This document shows, piece by piece, positions 46,800-59,618 of a stretch of 64,000 nt of DNA. This DNA comes from Phallus indusiatus. Taxonomy: Eukaryota > Basidiomycota > Agaricomycetes > Phallales > Phallaceae. The position numbers and the translations under genes were made by a program. The stretch covers positions 186,001 to 250,000 of the forward strand of contig JAQFWX010000032.1 in the NCBI GenBank assembly GCA_027605045.1, read 5' to 3'. Every line of letters starts with the position of its first letter. Position 1 is the stretch's first letter. Under the pieces are notes generated by a model, which did no database searches, had not been told where the DNA came from, and worked only from the letters and a program-made list of their open reading frames with translations.

Positions 46800-47530
46800 C
46801 AATTCTTCCAGCGAAATAAAAGTTGTACGCCCAAAAAACAAAATACAATGACACCATATGCGTTACTTCTACATTTGCATGATAAATAAGTGCTTCCAAA
46901 AAAGAGAGGGATTATGAATTGTGTCAGTGACCAAAGAGTGCCTATACACTCTCACGTCGATAGCGATCATCTCGCTTCTCTGATATTCAATCCCGTGGCT
47001 TAAATGCGTGAATATTAGATATTCCTTTCCTATAAGGGCCCATACACATTCTCGATTGTTGCTCGGCGTGTTGGTATTTCGTAGAAGCCCTTTCTTATTC
47101 TGCCTTTTGAGTCTCGATGAACTTGTTCCAGTTCTCATGGAATCTTCTCACGTTGCATATGACTCTGTAGCTCAGCAATGTTGTCTAATGTTTCCTGGAA
47201 TTCATCTTAGAAATGGAGGTTGGCTGTTGTCGCTTCCTGTATGCATCTTCTACCTCATGGCAGCTCCTGTATCTTGGCTTCTCATGCTGCTCGCAGCGCA
47301 GGGATGGCTTTCGACTTCCCTCCCAAGGGCAAACGTTCACTATAAAAGCCAAGCCTCGCAAACTCTGATCGATACACAGTGCTCTGCTCTTCTAATGTTG
47401 CCCGCGAGACTCCCGCAAATACCGTCAGGAGAGATCCTAATGTCGCTAGATACTTGTTGCTCTGTTGTGATAATCGAGTCTCGGGATAATTGTCCTTGAA
47501 TTCCTTAAGATTCTCAATGAGGTAAGGATC
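46800..47530 (-). pseudogene. relic of the coiled-coil gene (copy D)
   Basis: On the minus strand, 47500-47430 aligns with 16095-16165 of the coiled-coil gene (GAGACTCGATTATCACAA versus GAGACTCGATTGTCTCAA). TATAGTGAACGTTTGC (near 47340) matches GATAGTGAGCGTTTGC at 16399. The part near 47205-47170 matches 16620-16670 (CAACATTGCTGAGCT versus TAACGTTGCCGAGCT). The 3' UTR match is at 46830-46880. All frames are broken. It is tail to tail with the FunK1 pseudogene, as in the other copies. Confidence 0.8.
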
Positions 47531-47739
47531 TTGACCTGAGCAGAAAATTAGGGCTATTCTTCCATCTTTTGTCGGCTTGGAAACGTCTCACAAGGTCATT
47601 CTCGAAGTGTTTCTCCTTTCCTTCTATTGAAATTAATGAACAGAAATAAAAAGATCGGTTTCACCCATCTTCGGGATTGGACTGGAAGGCTGCAAGTCCT
47701 TGATACGATGTAGAGGCTCGTCCAGTGTGACAGCCGTAG

Positions 47740-47768
47740 TCGCGTATTGTCACGCGCCTGCAGACGCG
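47740..47768. promoter_or_regulatory. cluster of ACGCG half-sites upstream of EXO1
   Basis: TCGCGT (47740-47745) and two ACGCG cores (47752-47756, 47764-47768) lie 50-75 bp before the EXO1 ATG. They resemble MBF cell-cycle boxes used by fungal DNA replication and repair genes. Confidence 0.35.
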
Positions 47769-47816
47769 CCCTTGTCTTTCTTCTTCAAAAGGTGCCTCGT
47801 AGATGACCTGTAGTCA

Positions 47817-50091
47817 ATGGGAATAACGGGATTACTACCTCTTTTGAAATCTGTACAACAGCCTGTTCATCTATCGGAGTTGTCTGGAAAAGTTATTGCT
47901 GTGGATGCTTATGTCTGGCTTCACAGAGGCGTATGCTCTTGCGCAACGGAGCTAGCAACAGGCGAACCTACAACTAAGTAACTTTGATTTAGGGTTTGAA
48001 AGCTTAACTAACTAGACAAATCTGACCTGGTCTCCTAGATATGTGGAATATGCAATGCAGAGAGCTCGCTTACTCCAACATTACAACATTACGCCGTTTT
48101 TGGTATTTGATGGTGGTCCTCTACCGGCCAAAAAGGCTACGGAAACCAAACGTCATCGGTAAGTGTCAGTGCATCTCCTATTCTTAATAAGTATGTCATA
48201 TTATTTGTTTAGGAAGCGCAAAGAGTCGCTGGAATTAGCCAATTCGTTAGCAAAGCAAGGGAAACATCGTCTGGCTCGGGAACACTATCTCAAGTCTGTT
48301 GATGTTACTCCTCAAATGGCTTTTCAGCTTATTAAGGTACCCTGTGTCATCAGTTTATTCGTGTTTTGAGTTTAAATTATGTTAGGCTCTGCGTTCGCAT
48401 GGAATTTCCTACGTCGTCGCTCCTTATGAAGCTGACGCTCAATTGGTGTATCTTGAATCTTTAGGCCTTGTGGATGGCATCCTTACTGAAGATTCGGATC
48501 TTTTGATTTTTGGAGCGAAGTTCCTTTATCTTAAACTCGATACTACAAGCTCTTCTTGCATATTGCTCAGGTCAGATACCCTCGCCTCTAATGCAAATCC
48601 AGATTTTCCCCTGCATGGTTGGGGCCTGAAAGAACTCAGGCAATGTGCTATGCTAAATGGGTGCGATTACCTCGAAGGAATCCCAGGTGTAGGTCTCAAA
48701 ACCGCCTCAAGGTATCTGAGAAGATGGAGAACACTGGAGAAAACTCTCAGAGCCCTGAGAATGGATGGGAAACTCGTGGACAAAGATTGGGAGGCAAAGA
48801 TGAACGTCGCTGAAGTTGGTTTTCTTCATCAACGAGTTTGGGACCCCTTGGATAATAGAATTGTATACTTTACGGAACCAGAACCGGAGACATGGAATGC
48901 AGAACGAGAGCATTTCGTTGGAAAGTAAGCTGACCTACTTTATTCCGCTTCCCTTTCTTATTTGTACAAGATTCATCGAGTTTGACTTGGCTTCTCAAAT
49001 TGCCCGCGGCGACGTTGATCCGACGACTTTGAAACCGATGATTGACATACTTCCGTCGTACCAGCCTCGTTCGAAAGATACCCCTCTTCGCGTGCTTGAT
49101 ACCAATCAACCACAAATGAAGAGTGTCACCGCCCAAGCATCTATATTGCAATATTTCCGTAGGCTTATCATACAATCTCCCCGCTTTTATTCACTAAAAA
49201 TTTGGCAGAAAAGCATATGACAACGCCGAAGCAAGAGGCTCCATTAGTGCACAAGTCACTGTTCAAAAACTGTTCTGTTGGAAAATCTAGCGGAAAACGA
49301 ACCTTAGCTGAAGAACACGAGCGCGAAATCTCTGCGAAACGGTGCAAATCAAGTTTAGTTCAATCAGCAGACCACGATAGACGCAGTAAATTTTTTGGAA
49401 ATACTGCTTGTCTTATAAGATCCGAAGATCCAGTCGCCCTGTTCGATAACGACAAGGAAAATTCAGGGGAACTAGCTGCCAAGCATCGAGACTACAATTC
49501 GTTGAATGAAAACGTAGATTTCGTAAAGTTGAAGGAACACTCTTTGGGTCATAGGAGCGACCTGGAAAGAAACAGCATTCTGGAGTCGCCATCACCTCTT
49601 CAACGAATCCCGGCCATGCCGCGTCCGACCTCTGTACAATCACCAAAGGGCACAATCACATTGTCATTGAAAGAGGACGTAATAGGGGACCCCGCGTTAT
49701 CACCTAGTAGTTCCGATGGGAGAATAACAAGCCCACCCTCAAGTTCTAAGGGTTCCACGAGCAGGAAGAGCAAGAAGACTGGTGCCTTTGCTGATCAAAG
49801 CCATAACGTCTTTACAGTTGATCTGAAAGGTTCTTTTTCTGAGAACCATACCCCTGTTCAATCTCCCATCCGTCGGAAATATCTAGATGCAATCATAGAT
49901 GATGAGGACGATGAAATTGAAGACGACTTTCAGACACGACACAGACTCGTCGCCGAAGGTTGGGAGAGAAGGTTTTCTAGATACGCCTCTGTCCAATGTA
50001 ACAACCCAGCTCAGGTAAGTATAGCTATAGGTTTGGTTGATTGTTAAACTTATTTGTTTTCAAGCGCTTACAGCGAACGAGGACTCTTTGA
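47817..50091 (+). CDS. EXO1: exonuclease 1 (EXO1, XPG/Rad2 family)
   Basis: The product begins MGITGLLPLLKSVQQPVHLS, the invariant N-terminus of Exo1, with the N-nuclease domain (KVIAVDAYVWLHRG, FDGGPLPAKK). The I-nuclease domain follows (YVVAPYEADAQLVYL, ILTEDSDLLIFG), with the metal-binding acidic residues in place. A helix-hairpin-helix segment reads NGCDYLEGIPGVGLKTASRY. The C-terminal third is disordered and Ser/Lys-rich. Exo1 is a 5'-3' exonuclease in mismatch repair, resection of double-strand breaks and recombination. About seven introns are removed with no break. The last intron after NNPAQ leads to a short exon (RLQRTRTL) ending at 50091; reading through would stop at 50047. The 3' end faces RVB2 with about 200 bp between. 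Confidence 0.95.
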
Positions 50092-50285
50092 GAGATCTAA
50101 ATAGCCTCTACATTTTCGTGATCATACCTGTGTGCCGCGTGTTTTGAAATATCCTATCGAATGACATTAAATGCATAGTCTCACTCATGTATTATTATTA
50201 TTATCACCAAGAACATATCTGTATCATACCTTTGTTGAATATGAGATATTTTTTGAGAGAGCAGTATTAATTAGTGTAACAAGAT

Positions 50286-52211
<1,926 letters not shown>

Positions 52212-52501
52212 TTGAGTGTGGATTATGTAATCGCAGATATCTTACCAATGATACTGCGTTCAAGTTCATCTCAGAGTAGTGCTTATTCGAGGAAAAATGT
52301 GCTGTATGAATTCTTTTTAAGGAATCCGGCGCTCATGAACACTGGCGAGTTTGGTATAGAAGGGATAGATACTAATGTAGAATGTATAGTAGTGTAAACA
52401 ACTTGAGAAGTGAAGAAAGCAATGAGGCTCCATTTCTATGCTTGCAAAATGATCTAGCTCTATATCCCAAAAGAAATGAACCTCTTCTCAAAGATGAGCG
52501 A

Positions 52502-53912
52502 TCATTGTCTTCTTCCTTCGCGTTTCTCTACACCTCGGGGCCTCTCCTTCACCACTAATTTATTGCCATTTTTGGGACCTTTGGGACCCGGTTTGCGAGT
52601 CCGTTTCCCTAAGAAGTGCCGTTCTTAAAACCCTTTGGATACATTGAGAGATGTGCTCATACCTTTTGTTAGCCAACCCCATGGCGATCGTGGGTGTTTA
52701 TTTCCTTTTGATTTGCCTCGACCACCACCATGAGGATGATCCACGCTGAAATCGAATTGATTAAAAGCCAAATGCAAATGGGAAAATGTCATACGCATTC
52801 ATGGCCATCCCACGAACTTTTGGTCGTCTACCCAGCCATCGACTTCGACCAGCTTTCCCCAATACAATTTTATTATGCAGGACATTCCCCACCCTACCTA
52901 TCGTAGCCGGACAATCCTTGCAGATATTTGTTCAGATTGAAATATCGTATGACTTAATTTGTTATACCTGCAGTATTTTTCTAACTTCACCACTTTGCAG
53001 TCGTACTTGTGTGTAAATGCCCCGTTCTTCGTGTGCAACGATAGTACCATAGGCGCCTGCTGAGCGAAGGAGAATCATTTTTCGAGTAGGATGAAGTGCG
53101 ACTGCGTGTATTTGCGTGCCTTAAAGGAAGTATCGTTTAAGAAATATAGAAATAGAAATGAAATTGGAATTTGACGAACCAGTTGGTATTAGCCGTATTG
53201 GGAGGACATTTCCTACCTTAATCGTGAGTGCTCTCATTTGCCCAAGAGCAAGACCAGCTTCCGAAGAATCTGTTTCCTAAAATTTATTTTGATTTATGAC
53301 CTTGAGATGATGCTTCAAAAGTACAAACCTCTTGACCCTCCGAAGAACTAGTTTTTTTCCAGGATCCACAAAACCTGGAACTAGCCCCTCAGGAATTCCT
53401 TGTCGGAAGCTTTCGACTGTTTGTCCAGCACGCAACCCTTCCGGCGCAATAATATAACTCCATGGTTGTTTTGAAGTTGGATTTCTGCTTTTCAGCAAGG
53501 CTAAATGTGCACTCCTATTGGGATCATATTCTACTCGAACGACGTCTTGTATCCCTGATTCATTCCGCATGAAGTCTACAATCCGGATTCGACGTTTGTG
53601 GCCACCTCCGCGACCTCGTACTGTAACACGACCATTTGAATTGCGACCTCCCTTCTCCCTTTTCGCGACAGTGAGTTGTCTCAAAGGCCCTCCAGAATAT
53701 AGGTATGGTGTTAGTGGTCGACGAAGGTGCCGGATGGACGGTGTAAGAGGTTTGTAGGTCTTATAAATACCGTCTACGATGCGTACAAATGGCGTTGAGA
53801 CAGATTTAACGTTTGCAGATTTACTCGCAATCTCTGTGGAAAAGGTTCGTGCACCACGCAGAAGACATCCCAGCTGGAATCCGGCGCGGAGCATTAGGGT
53901 GTGCGACTGCAA
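52502..53912 (-). CDS. RML2: m54S ribosomal protein uL2m (mitochondrial L2), one apparent frameshift
   Basis: The first exon gives [20 protein letters not shown], a presequence, then the uL2 core: [40 protein letters not shown] and [13 protein letters not shown]. Later exons give [69 protein letters not shown] and [18 protein letters not shown]. The end is Lys/Arg-rich. uL2 forms part of the peptidyl-transferase centre and is required for mitochondrial translation. The frame breaks at T7 (plus strand, 53352-53358); an eighth base restores a Ser/Glu linker that joins the next exon in phase. Since loss of this gene should be harmful, this looks like a base under-call. Confidence 0.9.
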
Positions 53913-54292
53913 ATCCGGTCACGTCTTTCGTCACTCTAACCATTATCTAAGATCTAAAGTTCTAACTGAGTTCTTTCCGCGAGATAGTTGACAATATGTA
54001 TTATTTTCCTTTGCAGTTAACCTGAATTTGTCCTGATATCCTCGAGTTTTTATTTTCTTCTGAATTTGTAACACGGGCTGTGCTGTACGTAAATTTTCAA
54101 TCGATTGCGCGCTTATGACCCAACAAATTTTCAACAGTCTGCTCTCATCTACAACCGATTAGTCTTCACAAGATGCCTGTCGACAGCTTATAATCTTGGG
54201 GCCTCGTCTCCAAATTCCCTTAGAAGAACTTTTATTTTATATCATCTCATATAGACATATAGACACATAGACTTGGGACACCAAACCGCGCA
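53913..54292. other. divergent spacer between uL2m and methyltransferase gene
   Basis: There is no ORF of note. A short repeat of the type ATATAGACATATAGACACATAGAC lies just upstream of the methyltransferase start (about 54250-54274). Confidence 0.45.
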
Positions 54293-55438
54293 ATGAAGTT
54301 CAATAACCCTACTTCGTCGCTTCCAGCTCTCAAATATCTTTCTACCTATTCCTATAGAACTATATTAGGCTCTCTATTTAATCTGCGAACCTTATATTGG
54401 TCTAATTCCTCTTTTCCTCTTGGTTTTACGGATATATCTGGGGCGTCGAAGGAAATCATAGACTCGGGGTATGCCTCTGCTGAAGAAGAAGAAGAACCCG
54501 AACAGGACGTGCATGAATTATTAGAATTATTACGAAAAGATCCTCTCGAGAAAAAATATACCGTGACATGGTTAACAGGGCTCATATCTCGTTCGGAGCA
54601 ATGGATCGAAGCGGTTCCGAACACTTTGGCCGATTTTGAAGATGAACGTGATGGTCGTATTCGCGCTGTCGACGAGGCTATAGAGCTACTCGCTTCGTGT
54701 GCCGATACACAAGCCAATGGAGCGATGACTCGCAACTTCGTTTTTTCGGATGGCTATGGCGGGGCTTGACCGTCGAGCTTAACGATGAAACATATGAGCA
54801 TGATTATGAGGCGTTGGTCTACAAACCTGGGGTAGCGCTTCCGTTCTCGCCAAAGCAATCTGCGCTCAACCAGAGCGTTATTTTCCAGCCTTACGAGATG
54901 CCGGGCCATTCAAATTATTGGAATTAGGTGCTGGAACGGGCCTTTTGAGCATTATGGTCACCAAGCTCCTGTCCAATAGGATCATCAGTCAAGAACCTTT
55001 TAACATCGTCGCCACCGACTTCCATCCTGAAGTCCTGCGGAATTTGCAAATAAACATAATACGTAACCTCGGTGGCCTATCTCAGGAGATCTCTGTAGAG
55101 AATCTGGATTGGTCAAATCCTCCTCACAAATTTTTCGGACAATTTGATGTTATACTCGCTGCAGATGTCATTTACGACCAAAATCATAGCCACTGGATAA
55201 GGTCCTGTGCCGAAAATTTGCTACGACGAAATGCGAATAGCGTCATGTGGTTAATCATTCCACAAAGGCCTACCCGTACTGTTGAGATCGACGGAGTTGA
55301 CAGTGCATTCCATGGGGAAAAACTTGGAATTCTGTCAGTTCAGATATTCCCCGATCAAGCGGCGTTGGAAGGATTGATGAGGACGGCTATAGGTTATTCA
55401 AAATTGGTTGGAAGGATTTGCAGCACCCACTCCCTTGA
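54293..55438 (+). CDS. Methyltransf_16 (EFM-type) protein-lysine methyltransferase with three apparent frameshifts
   Basis: The N-terminal part (MKFNNPTSSLPALKYLSTYS ... VHELLELLRKDPLEKKYTVT) is followed by TRNFVFSDGYGG and TVELNDETYEHDY. Then come GVGLQTWGSASVLAKAICAQ, the SAM-binding motif LLELGAGTGLLSIM, DVILAADVIYD and the end GYRLFKIGWKDLQHPLP. This order is that of fungal METTL21/EFM-type lysine methyltransferases, which often modify elongation factors or chaperones; the target cannot be read. The frame breaks at GGGG 54761-54764, GG 54810-54811 and CCCC 55349-55352. One extra base in each run restores homology, so either the copy is newly decayed or the runs are under-called. The stop at 55438 is set by the YRLFKIGW motif. 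Confidence 0.8.
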
Positions 55439-55560
55439 TTCAGTGATGTGGTGTATTTTTTGTGAAGGATCGATTATGAAAAAAAAATATACAGTCCAAA
55501 TAAAAATAAATTGCGGGAATATGTGCCAGTGTGATATAAATGAATTTCGAATGAACTTCT

Positions 55561-56802
55561 TCAGCCTCGCAACCCGCAAAGGGCCAGAGCAGCATGCATT
55601 TCGTCTTCTTGCCAAGGGCTTACCCGAGCAAGAGTTTCTGATGGATCCTGAGTATCGTCATCTCCTTCATGAATGACACTCATTGAAAGAGCTCTGTCCT
55701 CGGCGCAATTGGGGCCGGCTTCATGCGTCACTGTGACACGGCACTGAGTTTTGTGTGGCCACGACATGAGCGTGGTTTGTGAGGCTTGCGGAGTGACAAG
55801 TTCGTCTTCGTCTTCAGTGGTGGCGATAGCGTCTTCATATTCACGCTCAGACATTGCTATGTCTTGCTTGGATATGTCAAAAGCTGGTTTGAGCGTGGAG
55901 TCTGAGTTCCTTGCAGGGAAACCATCCTCCTTCGCGGACAAGCGAGCGACGGTGCATGCCCAATCTAAAGTTCTTGTTTTCCTTGTCCTACTGTAGGCGA
56001 CAAGCTCAACAGGGGGAGGTGAGGATGGTGCCATGGGAGAAGAGAGCATGTGCGACCAAAGTGCACTCGAAGTATGGATGGGAGATACTGGTGACATTAA
56101 GGGACTGGTGCGATGCGAGGGTAGAGACACGGGAATCGTTGGATTTTGTTGTTTGGATATCGTATCATTTTTTGTCAGCGTGTTCCTGTTTATGAAACGA
56201 ATTTCTGACCGAGCCGCCACTCGATCCAAAGTGGGACGCTTTGATTTACTTGATGTGCTGGATGCCGAAGAAACGGAAGACGCATATGAGGATGTCCGCC
56301 TTAAGTGTTTGGAAGAAATCTCGGATGTTTTTGGTATGCCTTCGTCGTTCGATCTGCTTTTCTCGGCATTATCATTGACCGGAACGACACGCGAATGCGT
56401 TGCTTTATGAAGAGCGACCTTGCGATCAGTTTGTCGTTTATTCTGTACGAAGAATGGTGTTATATTTTCAAGAAAAAAAAGATGCCATCCGGACTTACTT
56501 GAAACCAAATTGTAACGCTCTTGGTTTCCCTTAATGACATTAGTCGTTAATGAACGCTGCCAAAGAGAAGTGGGATATAACGCGTACATTTGTATGCGTC
56601 TTCCCAGCGCGTCGCGCTGTTCACGTGTTGGGTGTGAGGATTGACGATATAATTCTTCTAACTGCTCTAATTGACCTGGCGTAATGCGTTTGCGTGTTCG
56701 ACGCGGTTCAATTCCAGAAAAGGATGCATTCGGAAGGTCCAAAGAAGATGTGGAATTTTCCCTGGAAATCGTCTCGGATAGACGAGTACTCAACGAAACC
56801 AT
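55561..56802 (-). CDS. homeobox transcription factor
   Basis: The homeodomain lies near the N-terminus: RRTRKRITPGQLEQLEELYR, SSHPTREQRDALGRRIQM, then after an intron ETKSVTIWFQ and after a second intron NKRQTDRKVALHK. The recognition helix keeps WFQNKRQ, with the invariant W, F, N and R. Both introns are within the homeodomain, and the acceptors were chosen to rebuild helix 3. The rest (about 300 residues) is Ser-rich with SP/TP sites, a cluster of Ser (SSYASSVSSASSTSSKSKRP) and an acidic patch (EDAIATTEDEDELVT). It resembles the fungal Yox1/Pho2 type, not clearly a mating-type HD1 or HD2 protein. Its start is 275 bp from that of the NIMA kinase, divergently. Confidence 0.9.
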   Translation of the reverse strand: MVSLSTRLSETISRENSTSSLDLPNASFSGIEPRRTRKRITPGQLEQLEELYRQSSHPTREQRDALGRRIQMYALYPTSLWQRSLTTNVIKGNQERYNLVSSKSGWHLFFLENITPFFVQNKRQTDRKVALHKATHSRVVPVNDNAEKSRSNDEGIPKTSEISSKHLRRTSSYASSVSSASSTSSKSKRPTLDRVAARSEIRFINRNTLTKNDTISKQQNPTIPVSLPSHRTSPLMSPVSPIHTSSALWSHMLSSPMAPSSPPPVELVAYSRTRKTRTLDWACTVARLSAKEDGFPARNSDSTLKPAFDISKQDIAMSEREYEDAIATTEDEDELVTPQASQTTLMSWPHKTQCRVTVTHEAGPNCAEDRALSMSVIHEGDDDTQDPSETLARVSPWQEDEMHAALALCGLRG

Positions 56803-56944
56803 TGCTTTTGGTATGGAGGGGAAGAGCAGGTTTCGAGATAAATTCGAAAATGTGCTTGGTAGGACGTGCCTTGGCTGCTACCGCAAAAAAATAGCGGAAG
56901 CAAATTTTTGGCGAGACTAATTATATGGACATCAGGTGACTTTG

Positions 56945-56985
56945 AACAGACACGTGACAAACACGTCCGTTCACGTATTACGTAA
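56945..56985. promoter_or_regulatory. cluster of ACGT-core motifs in the homeobox/NIMA divergent promoter
   Basis: Within about 35 bp lie CACGTG (56951-56956), ACACGTC, TCACGTA and TTACGTAA. ACGT cores are bound by bHLH (CACGTG) and bZIP factors. The block sits between the divergent homeobox and NIMA kinase genes and could serve either. Confidence 0.4.
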
Positions 56986-57077
56986 CTGACAGGACATCTG
57001 GTATTTCAAAACCTTCTCGTCCTCGGTGTCCCCGTCTTGTCTTTCGCGTTTACACCAACCCCCCATCGCGCATCAGC

Positions 57078-59618
57078 ATGTCAGGTAGTATTGAGCAGTA
57101 TGAACCCCTGGAAATTATAGGCAATGGCTCTTTTGGCGTCATTCGAAAAGTTCGTCGTAGAACTGATTCCACGGTGAGCTGTTTGAGACTGGCTCTACTT
57201 TACTGAACTCACTCTGGCTTGCAGGTCTTTGCCAGAAAAGAGCTCAATTTCGAAAGAATGACAGAACGAGACAGGAAACAAATAGTTGCCGAAGTGTAAG
57301 TATCATTCGCATCAGTAATCATGTGCTAACGAGATTGCAGGAACATATTAAAAGATTTGTGCCACGAAAATATTGTTCGTTATCATGATAGGGTGCGCTC
57401 CTTTAGCTTAATTGTGGTTCCCAAATTTTTACTAACGCATTTTTCGCAGCATGTAGATCGTGAAAATGGAATCCTGTACATTCTGATGGAAGTAAGTCTA
57501 TTATCATTGATTTGAGACGTTCTAACATTAGTTAAAGTTCTGTGGCGGCGGTGATCTTGGAACAATAATCAAGAACTGTAGCAGAAGCGGAAGACCTTTA
57601 CCCGAAGACACAATATGGTCTTATTTTCTTCAAATACTTCTCGCGCTCCAACACTGCCATTCCCCTCCGGAGAGTACTTCAGGAACCCCATTACGACAGC
57701 AGATATTGCACAGGGATCTCAAACCCGAGAATAGTTCGTTTATTTCACGGTAGCATTCGAAACCCCCATTCACAAATGCATAGTCTTCTTAGATGAAAAC
57801 CAGGTCATCAAATTGGGAGATTTTGGACTGTCGAAAGCTTTAGGAGCAGCATCCTTCGCCAATACTTACGTTGGTGTAAGTAAATTTCCTGAGCTTTGAT
57901 ATTATGAATTTTGTGCATTGACACTCGAGTCCCTGTCAGACCCCTTACTACATGTCACCTGAACTGATGCAGGAGAAATCCTACGACACTAAGAGTGATA
58001 TCTGGAGTCTTGGCTGTCTTATCTATGAACTGTGTGCATTGAAGTAATTGTTGTTCCGAAATAGTCGTATCTCAATCGCTGACTTCCGTTTCACAGACCT
58101 CCATTTCATGAAGCAAAGACCCACAGCGAGTTGAGCATATTCATCCGTAATGGCCGGATTCCGCCGCTTCCTAGAGGCTATTCGCAAGCCTTGCATCAAG
58201 TTATAAAATCAATGTTGAATGTCAATGTAAGTTCTTCATATTTTTTGTTTTTTGCACCTGTTGGGATTTCTTACGCCCTTCTTCAGCCGGCGATGCGTCC
58301 GTCTGCTCAACAACTCCTACAACACGAGCGAATCGATCTCATCCACAAGGTTAGAGAAACGGAAAAAATGTTAGTGGTCTTATACTTGATATCTCCTACC
58401 ATTCAAACCGACATGATAACGACAGGCTTTCTCTCGCTAAATCCCACAAGCAATTACTCCAAAGCCGAGAAAGGGAGATGATGCATCGTGAGACTGAACT
58501 CCAAGCTAGAGAAGCGGCATTGGAGCACCTAGTATCTCAAACCATCGCTCAGAAAGAAGCCGAGCTTCAAGCTGAAATCACAAGGCGAGTTGCTGAGAGA
58601 GAATCGGAGCTTCGAGAGGCTGTTCTACGCAAAGAACAAGAGGTGCGATTGAGAATGGAAAAAAGAGAAGAAGAGCTACTTCAGGCCATCCTCAAACGAG
58701 AGAAAGAATTGCAGGACTTATGGGAAGAATATGAAACAAAACTCAGGCAGGAGCTTTGTCAACGAGAAGCGCAGATTGAAGCCGCTGAGCAACGCCTGAA
58801 ACAGGAATGGGAACAGCTGCAGACTTTACAAGACCTCCAGGAAAAAGGGTATGTCAAATACATAATAAAGAAAACTAGTTTTGTCTCATTTTTTTCAAAG
58901 GTTTGCGACCAATCATACGTCAGAGACACCACTACGGGTGGCGACAGAGCAAGCTTGTCTGCTCACACCAGGCTCAGCTATGCGTGGCGTTATTCTCACA
59001 GATACTGGAGAAGTTCTCGCCACTCCCGCGGCACATCCAGTTGAGCTGAAGCGACTCGTATTGGACTCTCCTCCTGTTAAACTGAACTTTGGCTGTATCT
59101 TTGACAAGGATGCTGACTCGGACGATGACAATGCGGACTTCGAGAATCCTTTGAACAGTCCAAGTCGACGCAAAAAGTCTGCATTCCCGGAGAAAAGAAC
59201 CACAGTGTCCAACGTCCTCAAGTGGCCTGAGAGTGAAGATGAGCAAGAAAAAGAAAACTTTGCTCCCCATACCTTGAATGCTGTACCAGCTACCCGACTA
59301 CGTCGACCTTCCATCCGTGCTTCGACTTGTCCTAATCTCCCCTCATCTCAAGGACTCGGAAACTCAGGGATGAAATCTCCCACAACTGCTGATGAAAGCA
59401 ATACAGTTTGTGTCGGGAAAACGAAAGAAGGCAAATCCACAGGGTATTCGCGCCGAAGTAGTACTGCACCCGACCTCAGGGCGAAAGCCGTCACCAATGC
59501 CGCAATGAACTCCACGCGGAGGCAATCGAAATCCGTGGCTGAAAATCACTCTAGACCACTTTTGGAACGCGCAAAACAAGCAAGTGAAGGTGCTAGGAAA
59601 GCGCTGCTTAGATCGTGA
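57078..59618 (+). CDS. NIMA-related mitotic protein kinase (NEK2/Kin3 type)
   Basis: The kinase domain starts near the N-terminus: [20 protein letters not shown] (glycine loop), VFARKELNF (catalytic Lys), [27 protein letters not shown] and [20 protein letters not shown]. It goes on with [30 protein letters not shown] and [26 protein letters not shown] and APE-like PEL motifs are present. Next is a long Glu/Gln-rich coiled coil ([20 protein letters not shown] ...), as in NIMA/Nek2 dimerisation regions, then a disordered tail with SP sites. About ten exons, no break. NIMA kinases drive mitotic entry, spindle-pole and nuclear-envelope events. The start ATG at 57078 is in ideal context for the first exon. 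Confidence 0.93.

Noticed and set aside
47008..47499. 163-codon plus-strand ORF
   Set aside because: It is antisense to a relic of the coiled-coil gene. The minus strand aligns with 16090-16680, which explains the open frame; the product has no family.
55439..55676. Continuation of the methyltransferase ORF to 55676
   Set aside because: The family end motif YRLFKIGW followed by a stop at 55438 fits better. The longer frame is AT-rich and overlaps the homeobox gene's 3' end.
55561..56802. Mating-type HD1/HD2 identity for the homeobox gene
   Set aside because: No partner homeodomain gene or mip1-like neighbour is present, and the domain lies near the N-terminus in a Yox1/Pho2-like context.
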